Source: Chitinophagales bacterium | GTDB taxonomy: Bacteria > Bacteroidota > Bacteroidia > Chitinophagales > Chitinophagaceae | Reading direction: 5' to 3' | NCBI GenBank assembly: GCA_015654695.1 | Contig: JAATGJ010000175.1 | Coordinates: 1-33,645, forward strand | Length of the DNA: 33,645 nucleotides | In this document: one piece after another, positions 7,723-15,577 of the stretch | Layout of the letters: each line of letters starts with the position of its first letter | Numbering within the stretch: position 1 is the stretch's first letter | The notes under the pieces: generated by a model | Told to the model about the DNA's origin: nothing | Databases searched by the model: none | The model's input: only the letters and a program-made list of their open reading frames with translations | Position numbers and translations under genes: made by a program

Positions 7723-8848
7723 AAGAAAAAGCGCCCGTCCTGCTGCTACGCGGGTGTCAGCAGATCCCATCCGGAAATTAAAGATCTGGGTCTTATACCC
7801 CTATCTTCAAACCGATGACCCCAATCTTCAGCACTATTACGATTTCAATCAAAGCCTCCAGGAATACACAACGGTTTTTAAAGAATTAGATGCAGACTGG
7901 ACATGGGAGCCTGTTACCATGCAGAATTATAAAGAAGTCGTTGGGTCTATAAAAAAGCGGTCAGGAAGAAAAATTCCATTAGTACTCAATCTGTGCGATG
8001 GTGATGAAATAAACGGCACACCCGGCGTTTCTGTTATTCATGAGCTGGATAAATGTAAATTGGTTTATACAGGATCGGATGCACACTATTATAATATTAC
8101 TACATCCAAGATTCCCATGAAAAGAGCTTTTGACGTAGCTGGTGTATCAAATGCTAAATGGGAGATCATAGATGGTAGTGAAGATTCTGTCAAGGGACTT
8201 TGTAAAAAGATAGGTGCCCCGTTGATTATAAAGCCGGCAGTTTCCGGTGGCAGCATGGGTGTTTCTGTAAAAAATGTAGTTTATACCGATAAGGAGCTGC
8301 TCCAAAGGATACGGGAAATTAAAAAAGGCTATCGCGGCTGGAACCTGTTGGCTGATGGGCTCATCGTTGAACAATTCATTACAGGCCCTGAGTTTACTAC
8401 TTTTATAGTCGGTTCAGCTTCTGAACCTGGAAAATGTATTGTTTATCCCGCCGTCGAAAGAATATTTCATGAATCATTGCCGGAAGAGGAGAAATTTTTA
8501 TCGTTTGACAGGCTTTGGGAAATTTATGAAGATGAAAAGCCAATGCCCGGTAATGAGAACTTTTATAACTATCATCGCCCTGATGCATCTTTAATGAAGG
8601 CTTTGGAAGAGATCACGCTGGATGCTTATGTTGCGGTAAGTGGCAAGGGCTATGGAAGACTGGACATAAGAATGGATGCAAACACGGGAAAATTGTATAT
8701 GCTTGAAGTAAACGCACAGTGCGGGCTAAGCGATGATGAAGATTATACATCTATAGGGGCTATATTAAGATATGCCGATAAATCCTTTACCCAGTTGATC
8801 AAAGAGATTATCCTCGATGCTTTTGCCAGAAGAAATTTAACCCTCTAA
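7691..8848 (+). CDS. ATP-grasp ligase, D-Ala-D-Ala ligase-like
   Basis: 385 residues. After a basic leader (KKKELKRKSAR), an N-terminal domain carries LVLNLCDGDE (97-106), equivalent to the Ddl substrate-domain strand. The ATP-grasp fold shows IIKPAVSGGSMGV with K181, the adenine-side IVEQFITGPEF (225-235), and the metal/phosphate residues R323, D325, E339 and N341 in GRLDIRM...LEVNAQCG. Such enzymes form an acyl phosphate from ATP and join it to an amine. A Cys (C344) occupies the place where Ddl enzymes usually have Pro after EVNxx. The start ATG 7691 overlaps the SET gene by 32 bases; GTG 7754 is an alternative that would remove the overlap. Ten bases separate it from the next gene. It is not a housekeeping Ddl: the context and the partner fusion differ. 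Confidence 0.85.
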   Translation: MIVQTKKKELKRKSARPAATRVSADPIRKLKIWVLYPYLQTDDPNLQHYYDFNQSLQEYTTVFKELDADWTWEPVTMQNYKEVVGSIKKRSGRKIPLVLNLCDGDEINGTPGVSVIHELDKCKLVYTGSDAHYYNITTSKIPMKRAFDVAGVSNAKWEIIDGSEDSVKGLCKKIGAPLIIKPAVSGGSMGVSVKNVVYTDKELLQRIREIKKGYRGWNLLADGLIVEQFITGPEFTTFIVGSASEPGKCIVYPAVERIFHESLPEEEKFLSFDRLWEIYEDEKPMPGNENFYNYHRPDASLMKALEEITLDAYVAVSGKGYGRLDIRMDANTGKLYMLEVNAQCGLSDDEDYTSIGAILRYADKSFTQLIKEIILDAFARRNLTL

Positions 8849-8858
8849 TTTTATTCTA

Positions 8859-10298
8859 ATGAAAGTCTGTGTGCTTCAAGCCGACTACTCAACTACAGGA
8901 GTTGATTATAAAAACTATGATCCCCCGAGACATCTTTCTGCGCTTATCCCCGAAGCAGAGGTTGATCATGTCTTTCTTAATAAGCTGACGACTTACCGGC
9001 AATTAAAGGAATTAAAGAAGAAGAACTATGACATCTTCGTTAATCTATGTGAAGGCTATCTTGAGTGGGAAGTTCCTTCCATTGATGTTATTCACAGTTT
9101 TGAGTTGCTTGATCTGCCTCATACAGGACCTACAGCCAAGCTTTATGATCCGCCAAAGGAACTAATGAAGTATGTAGCCCATTGTGAAGGAGTAAAAACG
9201 CCGGGTTACTTTATGATAGAGCAGCCAAAGGATATTGAAAAGGCGGAGCAATTTTTATCATATCCCATGTTTATCAAACCGGCCAAAGCAGGTGATAGTC
9301 TTGGTATTGACGAAAATTCGGTTCTGTATAATAAAGAGGACCTTCTGAAAAAGGTAGTGGAAATATATAATGATTATGGCCCTTTACTTGTTGAGGAATA
9401 TATAGATGGCCGCGAATTCACTGTACTTGTAGCAGCCAGCCAGGATGGTAAATCCTGTAAAGTATTTAAGCCTGTAGAATATGTATTTCCTGAGGGAAAG
9501 TCGTTTAAGACATATTCTTTGAAAACATCCGAGCTTCATCCGGATTGTAATTTTCCCTGTACCGACCCGGTATTGGACAACGAACTCAGAGCTGCTACAG
9601 AAAAAATATTCAAAGGATTTAACGGCGTTGGCTATGCCCGTCTTGATTTCAGGGTGAATGATAAGAATGAGATCTTTTTCCTCGAAATAAACTTTACCTG
9701 TTCTGTTTTTTATACAGATGGATATGAAGGATCCGCCGATTTTGTCCTGAAATTTGATGAGGCCGGGCAAAAAGGATTTCTTGAACAGATAATCGCAGAG
9801 GGTATCGCAAGGCATCGGAGAAAAAAGAAGCCCTATATGATGAAAGGTAATTCTATTGCTGGTTTTGGAATATATGCTACACGTCCGATCAGGAAAGGCG
9901 AGATCGTTTTTAGTGGTGAGGAAAAGGCGCAGCGGATAGTCACGAAACGATTTGTTGAAAAAAACTGGAGTGAGGAACAAAAACTGAATTTCCGCCGTTA
10001 TGCGTATGCTGTCAGCGAAGAACTGTTTATTCTATGGGATGATGATCCGTCAGAATGGGCGCCGCAGAATCATAGTTGTGACGCGAATACAGGATTGGAT
10101 GGATTAAATGTTATAGCCCTGCGAAGCATTAAAAAAAACGAAGAATTGACACTTGATTACTCTCAGTTCCTGGATGAAAGTATGGAACCATTTACTTGCA
10201 AATGTGGTTCAGAGAATTGCAGGGAGAAAATTGCAGGTGTTCCTGGTAACTCTGTTAATCAGCGTGAGCAGAGAATATATGTACCTAATGGAAGATAA
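8859..10298 (+). CDS. ATP-grasp ligase fused to a SET domain
   Basis: 479 residues in two parts. Residues 1-320 form a D-Ala-D-Ala-ligase-like ATP-grasp enzyme: IFVNLCEGYL (59-68), MFIKPAKAGDSLGID with K140, LLVEEYIDGREF (176-187), and ARLDF...FLEINFTC with R261, D263, E276, N278 and a Cys (C281) at the usual Pro position. Residues about 328-465 form a complete SET domain: AGFGIYATRPIRKGE (334-348), NHSCDAN (404-410), ELTLDY with Y434, and post-SET cysteines C447, C449 and C454. The fusion implies that ligation and methylation act on the same substrate. It is the last gene of the operon, and its stop codon lies only 7 bases from the end of the convergent mnmG. Both catalytic sets look intact. 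The product is unknown; a methylated peptide-like compound or a modified protein tail would fit. Confidence 0.88.
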   Translation: MKVCVLQADYSTTGVDYKNYDPPRHLSALIPEAEVDHVFLNKLTTYRQLKELKKKNYDIFVNLCEGYLEWEVPSIDVIHSFELLDLPHTGPTAKLYDPPKELMKYVAHCEGVKTPGYFMIEQPKDIEKAEQFLSYPMFIKPAKAGDSLGIDENSVLYNKEDLLKKVVEIYNDYGPLLVEEYIDGREFTVLVAASQDGKSCKVFKPVEYVFPEGKSFKTYSLKTSELHPDCNFPCTDPVLDNELRAATEKIFKGFNGVGYARLDFRVNDKNEIFFLEINFTCSVFYTDGYEGSADFVLKFDEAGQKGFLEQIIAEGIARHRRKKKPYMMKGNSIAGFGIYATRPIRKGEIVFSGEEKAQRIVTKRFVEKNWSEEQKLNFRRYAYAVSEELFILWDDDPSEWAPQNHSCDANTGLDGLNVIALRSIKKNEELTLDYSQFLDESMEPFTCKCGSENCREKIAGVPGNSVNQREQRIYVPNGR

Positions 10299-10305
10299 AA
10301 GAGTA

Positions 10306-12168
10306 TTATCTTCCAATATATACCATCAGTATTTGTACATCGCTTGGATTAATGCCTGAAATACGGCTCGCCTGTCCCAGAGTTCCGGGTTTAATGCGGC
10401 TTAATTTTTCCCTCGCCTCATTACCAAGAGACTGTATTTTTTTGTAATCGAAGCTTTCCGGAATTGCCAGGTCCTCAAGTTGACTCATACGTGTTGCCAA
10501 CTCTTTTTCCTTTTCAATATAGACTTCATACTTTACCTGGATAGAAGCTTGTTCAATATCTTCTTTTGAAAAACTATTTAACTGCTCATGTAGTTTGGGT
10601 AAAGCTTTTGCAAGATCGTTAAGTTCAACTCCCGGGCGCAACAATAACTTTCCTGCTTTTTGTTTTTCAGAAATTGGTGAGGAATTGATAGTCTCTAAAT
10701 AAGGATTGACCTCAGTCGGCTCAAAAGGAATTTCGGTAAGAATACGTTTGATTTTTTCAACACTGTTTTTCTTTTCTATCACATTGTCCATTCTTTCCTG
10801 TGATGCGAGACCAAGGCGGTAACTTAGTTCAGTTAGTCTAAGATCAGCATTGTCCTGGCGAAGTAATGTCCTGAATTCCGCTCTTGAAGTAAACATTCTG
10901 TAGGGCTCTTCAGTTCCTTTGCTGATAAGATCATCAATAAGGACGCCGATATAAGCCTCACTTCTTTTTAAAATAACCGGATCCAGCTTTCGCGACTTTT
11001 GATGGGCATTTATTCCTGCCATAAGTCCCTGACAAGCAGCCTCTTCATACCCGGTAGTTCCATTGATCTGGCCGGCAAAAAACAGGTTTTCAATGAGTTT
11101 TGTTTCCAGGGTGTACCTGAGCTGGGTTGGGGGAAAATAATCATATTCAATAGCATAGCCCGGCCTGAAAACCCTCACATTTTCAAACCCAATTATATTA
11201 CGAAGTGCTTCGTATTGTGTTTCTTCAGGAAGCGATGTTGAAAATCCATTTACATATATTTCTACCGTATTCCAGCCTTCCGGCTCAATAAATAGCTGAT
11301 GCCTGTCTCTTTCCGCAAACCGGTTGATCTTGTCTTCAATACTTGGGCAGTACCTCGGCCCTATTCCATCAATTCTTCCGGCGAACATTGGGCTTTTGTC
11401 AAAACCTGTTTTCAAAATGTCATGAACTTTTTGACTTGTATAAGTGATCCAGCAACTTCTTTGTTTTGTAGGTTTAGGAGTATTTGTATAGGAAAATCCT
11501 GAGATATCGGAATCACCGGGCTGCTCTTCCATTTTGCTATAGTCCAGGCTACGACCATCCACTCTCGGAGGCGTCCCTGTTTTTAGCCGGTCACTTTGAA
11601 ATCCAACTGAAACCAATTGTTCTGTAATTCCTGTTGCTGCCTTTTCAGCTGCTCTTCCTCCTCCAAAATTCTTTTCACCAATATGGATGATCCCGTTCAG
11701 GAAGGTTCCATTAGTGAGAACTACAGCTTTTGATTTTATTTCATGGCCAAGCCCTGTTACTACTCCATATACAATACCGTCTTTTATGAGCAATCCTTTT
11801 ACCATATCCTGGTAGAAATCAACGTTTGGAGTCATCTCCAGCATTTCTCTCCATTTTGCTGCAAAAAGCATTCTGTCATTCTGTGCCCTCGGGCTCCACA
11901 TAGCAGGACCCTTTGAACGATTAAGCATTCGGAACTGGATCATAGAAAGATCGGAGACAATTCCAGAATATCCACCCATCGCATCTATTTCTCTTACTAT
12001 TTGCCCTTTGGCGATTCCACCCATTGCGGGGTTGCAACTCATCTGGGCAATGGTTTGCATGTTCATTGTGATCAGCAAAACCCGGGAACCAAGATTGGCC
12101 GCAGCGGCAGCCGCCTCACATCCGGCATGACCGGCACCCACAACTATAATATCGTATTCTGGAAACAT
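10306..12168 (-). CDS. mnmG: tRNA uridine-5-carboxymethylaminomethyl(34) synthesis enzyme MnmG
   Basis: 620 residues, the normal length. The FAD-binding dinucleotide motif is VVGAGHAGCEAA (9-20). Other family signatures are CNPAMGGIAKGQIVREIDAMGG, LTNGTFLNGIIHIG, KTGTPPRVDGRS, TGYEEAACQGLMAGINA (with the cysteine used in catalysis), and the C-terminal QASRISGINPSDVQILMVY. With MnmE it installs the cmnm5 group on wobble uridine of several tRNAs, using tetrahydrofolate, glycine, FAD and GTP. A near-match TACCTTTA promoter box lies at 12178-12185, 9 bases before the start codon. The 3' end converges on the SET/ATP-grasp operon with a 7-base gap. MnmE is not in the window. Confidence 0.97.
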   Translation of the reverse strand: MFPEYDIIVVGAGHAGCEAAAAAANLGSRVLLITMNMQTIAQMSCNPAMGGIAKGQIVREIDAMGGYSGIVSDLSMIQFRMLNRSKGPAMWSPRAQNDRMLFAAKWREMLEMTPNVDFYQDMVKGLLIKDGIVYGVVTGLGHEIKSKAVVLTNGTFLNGIIHIGEKNFGGGRAAEKAATGITEQLVSVGFQSDRLKTGTPPRVDGRSLDYSKMEEQPGDSDISGFSYTNTPKPTKQRSCWITYTSQKVHDILKTGFDKSPMFAGRIDGIGPRYCPSIEDKINRFAERDRHQLFIEPEGWNTVEIYVNGFSTSLPEETQYEALRNIIGFENVRVFRPGYAIEYDYFPPTQLRYTLETKLIENLFFAGQINGTTGYEEAACQGLMAGINAHQKSRKLDPVILKRSEAYIGVLIDDLISKGTEEPYRMFTSRAEFRTLLRQDNADLRLTELSYRLGLASQERMDNVIEKKNSVEKIKRILTEIPFEPTEVNPYLETINSSPISEKQKAGKLLLRPGVELNDLAKALPKLHEQLNSFSKEDIEQASIQVKYEVYIEKEKELATRMSQLEDLAIPESFDYKKIQSLGNEAREKLSRIKPGTLGQASRISGINPSDVQILMVYIGR

Positions 12169-12199
12169 TTAAGCCTGTAAAGGTATTTTGTTCTAGCCG

Positions 12200-12817
12200 C
12201 TACTTTTCAAACTTTTTTAAAAAATCCATTTCATTTTTAACCCCAGCAATATCGCGGCCCCTGTTAAGGAGTTCAAATTCAAATGAGGAATAGTTCTCTA
12301 TCATATTAAGATAGCTCCTGTTTTCTATTATAAAGGCTTGTTGCTTTTCTGTGCTGACCATTTCGGAAAGTTCAATCTTTTCTATTTTGCCAAGTAGTTT
12401 CAAGCAGGGCGGATAAAGTGTTTTTTTATACAATTCTTCAAAATAGCCTTTTGCAGCTAATATATCAAGCCGGTTTCCCCTGTCTTTATTTCGTTGAAAA
12501 TGGTCCACTCTGATATTCGTGAAATTCCAGCACATTTTTAGTTCAGTTTCATCGGAAAAATCAAAGTAGGTAACTGGTATAATATGATCAAACTGCCAAT
12601 GTTTACCAAAATCCTGCCATCCTTTTCCTTCTTCAAATTGAATCTCAAACCATTTTCGCAAATTTTCTATATCAAGTCCAAAATACGGGGCATAAAAACC
12701 AGCGGGGTTCTTATCCAGAACATATCTTCTTAAAGCAATTTGCCATTTTCTTTTTTCCCTGAATTTTAGTAAAGCTGGAGTTACATCTTCTTTAGCCGAC
12801 CATTTTTTTCTCGCCAT
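12200..12817 (-). CDS. HNH-nuclease-like protein of unknown role
   Basis: 205 residues. The central part reads FGKHWQFDHIIPVTYFDF and then CWNFTNIRVDHFQRNKDRGNRLD (rough residues 71-118). It resembles an HNH/betabetaalpha-metal core: D77-H78 followed by P81, a tryptophan/asparagine stretch (WNFTN), and a later H106 and N110. The usual zinc-binding CxxC knuckles of many HNH enzymes are absent. The N-terminus is basic (MARKKWSAKED) and helical, and the C-terminus is a helical tail. A DNA- or RNA-cleaving enzyme is possible, but activity is not shown. It has its own perfect -7 box (12832-12839) and sits directly beside a 47-base palindrome that separates it from ybeY. mnmG follows 31 bases downstream. 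Confidence 0.7.
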   Translation of the reverse strand: MARKKWSAKEDVTPALLKFREKRKWQIALRRYVLDKNPAGFYAPYFGLDIENLRKWFEIQFEEGKGWQDFGKHWQFDHIIPVTYFDFSDETELKMCWNFTNIRVDHFQRNKDRGNRLDILAAKGYFEELYKKTLYPPCLKLLGKIEKIELSEMVSTEKQQAFIIENRSYLNMIENYSSFEFELLNRGRDIAGVKNEMDFLKKFEK

Positions 12818-12831
12818 TGTTTCAAATTATA

Positions 12832-12839
12832 CAAATATA
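12832..12839 (-). promoter_or_regulatory. Bacteroidota -7 promoter box for the HNH-like gene
   Basis: Minus strand reads TATATTTG, a perfect TAnnTTTG. It ends 14 bases before the start codon at 12817. The large palindrome at 12842-12888 begins only two bases upstream, so it covers the place where a -33 element would lie. I see no clear TTTG there. Confidence 0.55.
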
Positions 12840-12841
12840 AT

Positions 12842-12888
12842 GGTTCCACGGGACACTGTTTCAGTCAGAAACAGTGTCCCGTGGAACC
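12842..12888. repeat. Perfect 21-bp palindrome with 5-base loop
   Basis: The arm GGTTCCACGGGACACTGTTT plus C (12842-12862) is exactly complementary to 12868-12888 around the loop AGTCA. The right arm ends directly against the ybeY stop codon (12889-12891), and the left arm is two bases from the -7 box of the HNH-like gene. There is no T-tract on either strand, so a classic terminator is unlikely. It may be an operator, a transcript-stabilising hairpin, or a member of a dispersed palindromic repeat family. Confidence 0.9.
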
Positions 12889-13323
12889 TTACGAAAGGTG
12901 TTTGGACAAATAATACTCCTCTTTTCTCCTCATTTTTGTTTTCTCCCTCATGGTTTTGTCTTTGTAACCACAAAGATGTAAAGCCCCATGAAAAATGACT
13001 CTATGGAGCTCGGAGACAGTTGAAAGACCTAAAAGCCTGGCGTTCTCTTTAACCCTATCTACGCTTATGTAAATTTCACCTGTAATCTTGTTATCGTCTT
13101 CTGAAAGATTAAAAGTGATAATATCGGTATAGTAGTCATGTTTAAGATATTGCTGGTTAATATCTAACAGTCTTTTATCGTTGCAAAAGATATAATTCAA
13201 GCTAGCAAGAGACTTGTTCTCTTTTTTAAAAAGGAGCATTATCGCCCGTTTTAACTTGTTTCGCATCCGAAGAGATATACTAACGTTATCAAAAAAGAAG
13301 TAAACTTTTGATTTTGAAGGCAT
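12889..13323 (-). CDS. ybeY: Endoribonuclease YbeY (rRNA maturation)
   Basis: 144 residues from the start MPSKSKVYFF. The frame is open up to 13374, but the extra 17 residues are not family-like, so ATG 13321-13323 is preferred. Family features are the LNYIFCNDKRLLDIN...YLKHDYYTDIITFNLSED segment and GEIYISVDRVKENA. The metal motif region FHGALHLCGYKDKT (111-124) has H112 and H116. The third histidine of the usual HxxxHxxxxxH is replaced by Lys at position 122, a change I associate with Bacteroidota members. YbeY processes the 16S rRNA 3' end and helps ribosome quality control. It lies divergent from feoA, and a large palindrome abuts its stop codon. Confidence 0.92.
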   Translation of the reverse strand: MPSKSKVYFFFDNVSISLRMRNKLKRAIMLLFKKENKSLASLNYIFCNDKRLLDINQQYLKHDYYTDIITFNLSEDDNKITGEIYISVDRVKENARLLGLSTVSELHRVIFHGALHLCGYKDKTMREKTKMRRKEEYYLSKHLS

Positions 13324-13361
13324 AATTTCAAAATTCGTAAACAAATGATAATGCTCCTGCG

Positions 13362-13369
13362 TAATTTTG
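13362..13369 (+). promoter_or_regulatory. Bacteroidota -7 promoter box for feoA
   Basis: TAATTTTG, a perfect TAnnTTTG, ends 10 bases before ATG 13380. Transcription would then start at about 13375, giving a leader of only about 5 bases to the first ATG or 11 to ATG 13386. No clear -33 TTTG is seen. Confidence 0.5.
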
Positions 13370-13379
13370 AACAATTATT

Positions 13380-13610
13380 ATGTTTATGCGACTTTCTCAA
13401 CTAAAGCCCGGACAAAAGGCGATAATTAAGGACTTTGATAACCAGGAAATCCATTTAAAGTTAATGGAAATGGGCTGTTTACCGGGAGAGAGTATTACGG
13501 TAGAACAAAGAGCGCCATTGGGTGATCCTGTTTCTGTCAGCATAGCCGGTTATACTCTCAGCCTTCGGTTGAACGAAGCTGATCATATAATAGTGAATAC
13601 AATTGATTGA
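13380..13610 (+). CDS. feoA: Ferrous iron transport protein FeoA
   Basis: 76 residues, one SH3-like FeoA domain: LSQLKPGQKAIIKDF, LKLMEMGCLPGESITVEQRAPLGDPVSVSIAGYTLSLRLNEA. The MEMGCLPG and GDP.....G segments are typical of the family. FeoA assists the Fe(II) transporter FeoB at the inner membrane. In many bacteria feoA directly precedes feoB or is fused to it; here feoB is about 4.2 kb away on the other strand, and feoA is followed by nadD after 15 bases, probably on one transcript. The protein could begin at ATG 13380 or 13386 (MFMRL); the promoter box position fits 13386 slightly better. Confidence 0.92.
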   Translation: MFMRLSQLKPGQKAIIKDFDNQEIHLKLMEMGCLPGESITVEQRAPLGDPVSVSIAGYTLSLRLNEADHIIVNTID

Positions 13611-13625
13611 TTTTCAATATATTAA

Positions 13626-14198
13626 ATGAAAATCGGCTTATACTTTGGTTCTTTTAATCCTGTACATACGGGCCATCTCATCATTGCTAATCATCTTTTG
13701 AATTTTACCGATCTCCGGAAAGTCTGGTTTATTGTTTCGCCCCAAAACCCCTTTAAAGAGGCGACCACATTATTAAATGAATATGACCGTCTTCATCTTT
13801 TAAAGCTCGCCACAGAAGATGATAACCGAATCAAAATAATGGACATTGAATTTAATCTTCCAAAGCCTTCTTATACGTCTGTTACTTTAGCTCACCTGGA
13901 AGAAAAATACCCGGGAAATGAATTCAGCGTTATAATGGGAAGTGATAGTTTTCAGAACCTTCATAAATGGAAAAATTATGAAGCGATCATTAAGAACTAC
14001 AGTATATATATCTATGTGCGTCCGGGCTTTGATATAAAAAATAATATCAGGGCTAAAATCAATGTAGTGGATGCGCCTTTGTTAGAGATATCCGCTACCG
14101 AAATTCGTCAAATGATCCGCGATGGAAAGTCAATCCGGTATATTGTTCCTGATAAAGTAATGGACGAAATTGAAAGGGGAGGATATTACCGGAAATAG
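13626..14198 (+). CDS. nadD: Nicotinate-nucleotide adenylyltransferase
   Basis: 190 residues, normal length. The nucleotidyltransferase motif is GSFNPVHTGHLIIANHLL (8-25), followed by FIVSPQNPFK, and SATEIRQMIRDGKSIRYIVPDKV near the C-terminus corresponds to the ISSTxIR-type ATP-binding loop. NadD joins ATP and nicotinate mononucleotide to form deamido-NAD in NAD synthesis. It probably shares the feoA transcript (15-base gap). The 3' end converges on the chromate transporter with a gap of only 3 bases. Confidence 0.95.
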   Translation: MKIGLYFGSFNPVHTGHLIIANHLLNFTDLRKVWFIVSPQNPFKEATTLLNEYDRLHLLKLATEDDNRIKIMDIEFNLPKPSYTSVTLAHLEEKYPGNEFSVIMGSDSFQNLHKWKNYEAIIKNYSIYIYVRPGFDIKNNIRAKINVVDAPLLEISATEIRQMIRDGKSIRYIVPDKVMDEIERGGYYRK

Positions 14199-14201
14199 TT
14201 T

Positions 14202-15446
14202 TTAGAAAACATAACCAAGCAGTAAACAGGCTGCGACGATCAAAGGCGATGGTATCCGTGTATAATATAATAGTAAACAGGTTCCAAGTATCACACTCAC
14301 ATTTAACAGGCTGATTGTTTTTGCTTCTATCAGCGAAATATCTTTCATGATATAAAAAGTAGAGCCGATCATAATTCCAACCACCACCGCATTTATACCT
14401 TCCAGCGAACGATACACCGCCGCATATTTTTTCAAATTATTCCAGATGGGAAAGAAGAAAAGAACCAACAATGCACTGGGCAAAAAAATCCCGATTGTAC
14501 CAATGATACATCCCATCACCTGCATTCCCTGGCCCATGTCTTTTAACGCCATGCCTCCTGTAAAAGAACCTATTGAAAAAACTGGTCCGGGCATAGCCCG
14601 TACGATTCCCATTCCGGTGTACATATCCTCCTCGTCAATTTGTATAACGTTAGCGTCTTTTTGTTTGATGGCTTCAGGTCTTACGCTGAATTGCTCATAC
14701 ATCATTGGCATCAATACCTGTCCGCCACCGAAAACAAGGCTACCCATGCGATAAGTATTTTCAAAAAGGTTGATCGGTTTACGATCAGGCCAGTTATCAC
14801 TTTTTGCGATTTCACTAATGATACCTGCGGCAATAAATATGATGCCGAATAGCCAGAAGTTCCACCACTTAATTTTACTTGGTTTTTGCTCTGTCTGTGG
14901 AATGCGTTTACGGCTAAGGTTAGTAGTGATACCGCCGAGTATGATCAATGCAGGGAAAATAGCAGGTTGTTTAAAGAAAAAATAAGTTACAGCCGTACCA
15001 ATTATCATTATTACCCAGGTGATAGTGTTTTTTATAGCAATGGGAAACGCAGTAAAGCAAGCATATAGCAGAAAGCCGGCAGCCATGGGACCAATGAATT
15101 TGAAGATATCTGTATTGTTCAATGCCTTTTTATCAATATAGTGCAGCAAAAAGGAGAGTGCTCCCATTAAAATACAAGCGGGAAGTATCCAGATAATTAA
15201 TGTAAGTACAGCAAGTGGTACGCCTCCTCTTTTATAACCAATTAATGTAAGCGTTTGTGTGGAAGACGCGCCGGGGAGTAACTGGCAAAAGGCGTTATAC
15301 TCCATTAATTCCTCTTCAGTGATATAGTGTGTCTGACGTACAAATGTTTTCAGCATCATAGCCACATGAGCCTGCGGTCCGCCAAAAGCAGTAACGCTGT
15401 GCAGAAAAACAGCCTTCAAAAAAGAAAAATGGCGAAGCAGCAGCAT
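14202..15446 (-). CDS. chrA: Chromate transporter, two-domain ChrA
   Basis: 414 residues with about ten to twelve hydrophobic segments and two homologous CHR halves. The first half carries [16 protein letters not shown] (17-32) and the second [16 protein letters not shown]; the FGGP and FGGG motifs mark each half. [16 protein letters not shown] also fits. Members export chromate or related oxyanions at the inner membrane. The physiological substrate in organisms without chromate stress is unclear. It is a single gene with no resistance neighbours (no chrB or reductase), so annotation as a ChrA-family permease is safe while the substrate is inferred. Confidence 0.92.
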   Translation of the reverse strand: MLLLRHFSFLKAVFLHSVTAFGGPQAHVAMMLKTFVRQTHYITEEELMEYNAFCQLLPGASSTQTLTLIGYKRGGVPLAVLTLIIWILPACILMGALSFLLHYIDKKALNNTDIFKFIGPMAAGFLLYACFTAFPIAIKNTITWVIMIIGTAVTYFFFKQPAIFPALIILGGITTNLSRKRIPQTEQKPSKIKWWNFWLFGIIFIAAGIISEIAKSDNWPDRKPINLFENTYRMGSLVFGGGQVLMPMMYEQFSVRPEAIKQKDANVIQIDEEDMYTGMGIVRAMPGPVFSIGSFTGGMALKDMGQGMQVMGCIIGTIGIFLPSALLVLFFFPIWNNLKKYAAVYRSLEGINAVVVGIMIGSTFYIMKDISLIEAKTISLLNVSVILGTCLLLYYTRIPSPLIVAACLLLGYVF

Positions 15447-15577
15447 ATAACACTAAATATAGAACAAATCAGCATTGCCCTGTGATGGGATTTCCCCCAC
15501 TCTAAACGAAAAAGGTTGATTTATTTAATTAGCCGCATGAAAAGATCTTTTATGGTAAATTCATATAAAATTCTTCC

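Noticed and set aside
7691-8848. Housekeeping D-alanine-D-alanine ligase (ddl)
   Set aside because: Basic leader, Cys in the metal loop, operon with SET proteins and absence of cell-wall genes; only fold-level similarity is supported.
12842-12888. Resemblance of GTTCCACG...CGTGGAAC to a ParB/parS-type site
   Set aside because: parS is a compact 16-bp palindrome; here the similar halves are at the outer ends of a 47-base hairpin and no parA/parB gene is near.
12842-12888. Rho-independent terminator for ybeY
   Set aside because: The stem is perfect but no T-tract follows on either strand.
13324-13374. 17-residue N-terminal extension of YbeY
   Set aside because: Not family-like; the conserved protein begins at MPSKSKV.
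14446-15068. Plus-strand ORFs across the chromate transporter
   Set aside because: They are shadows of the well-supported minus-strand gene, with no domain features.
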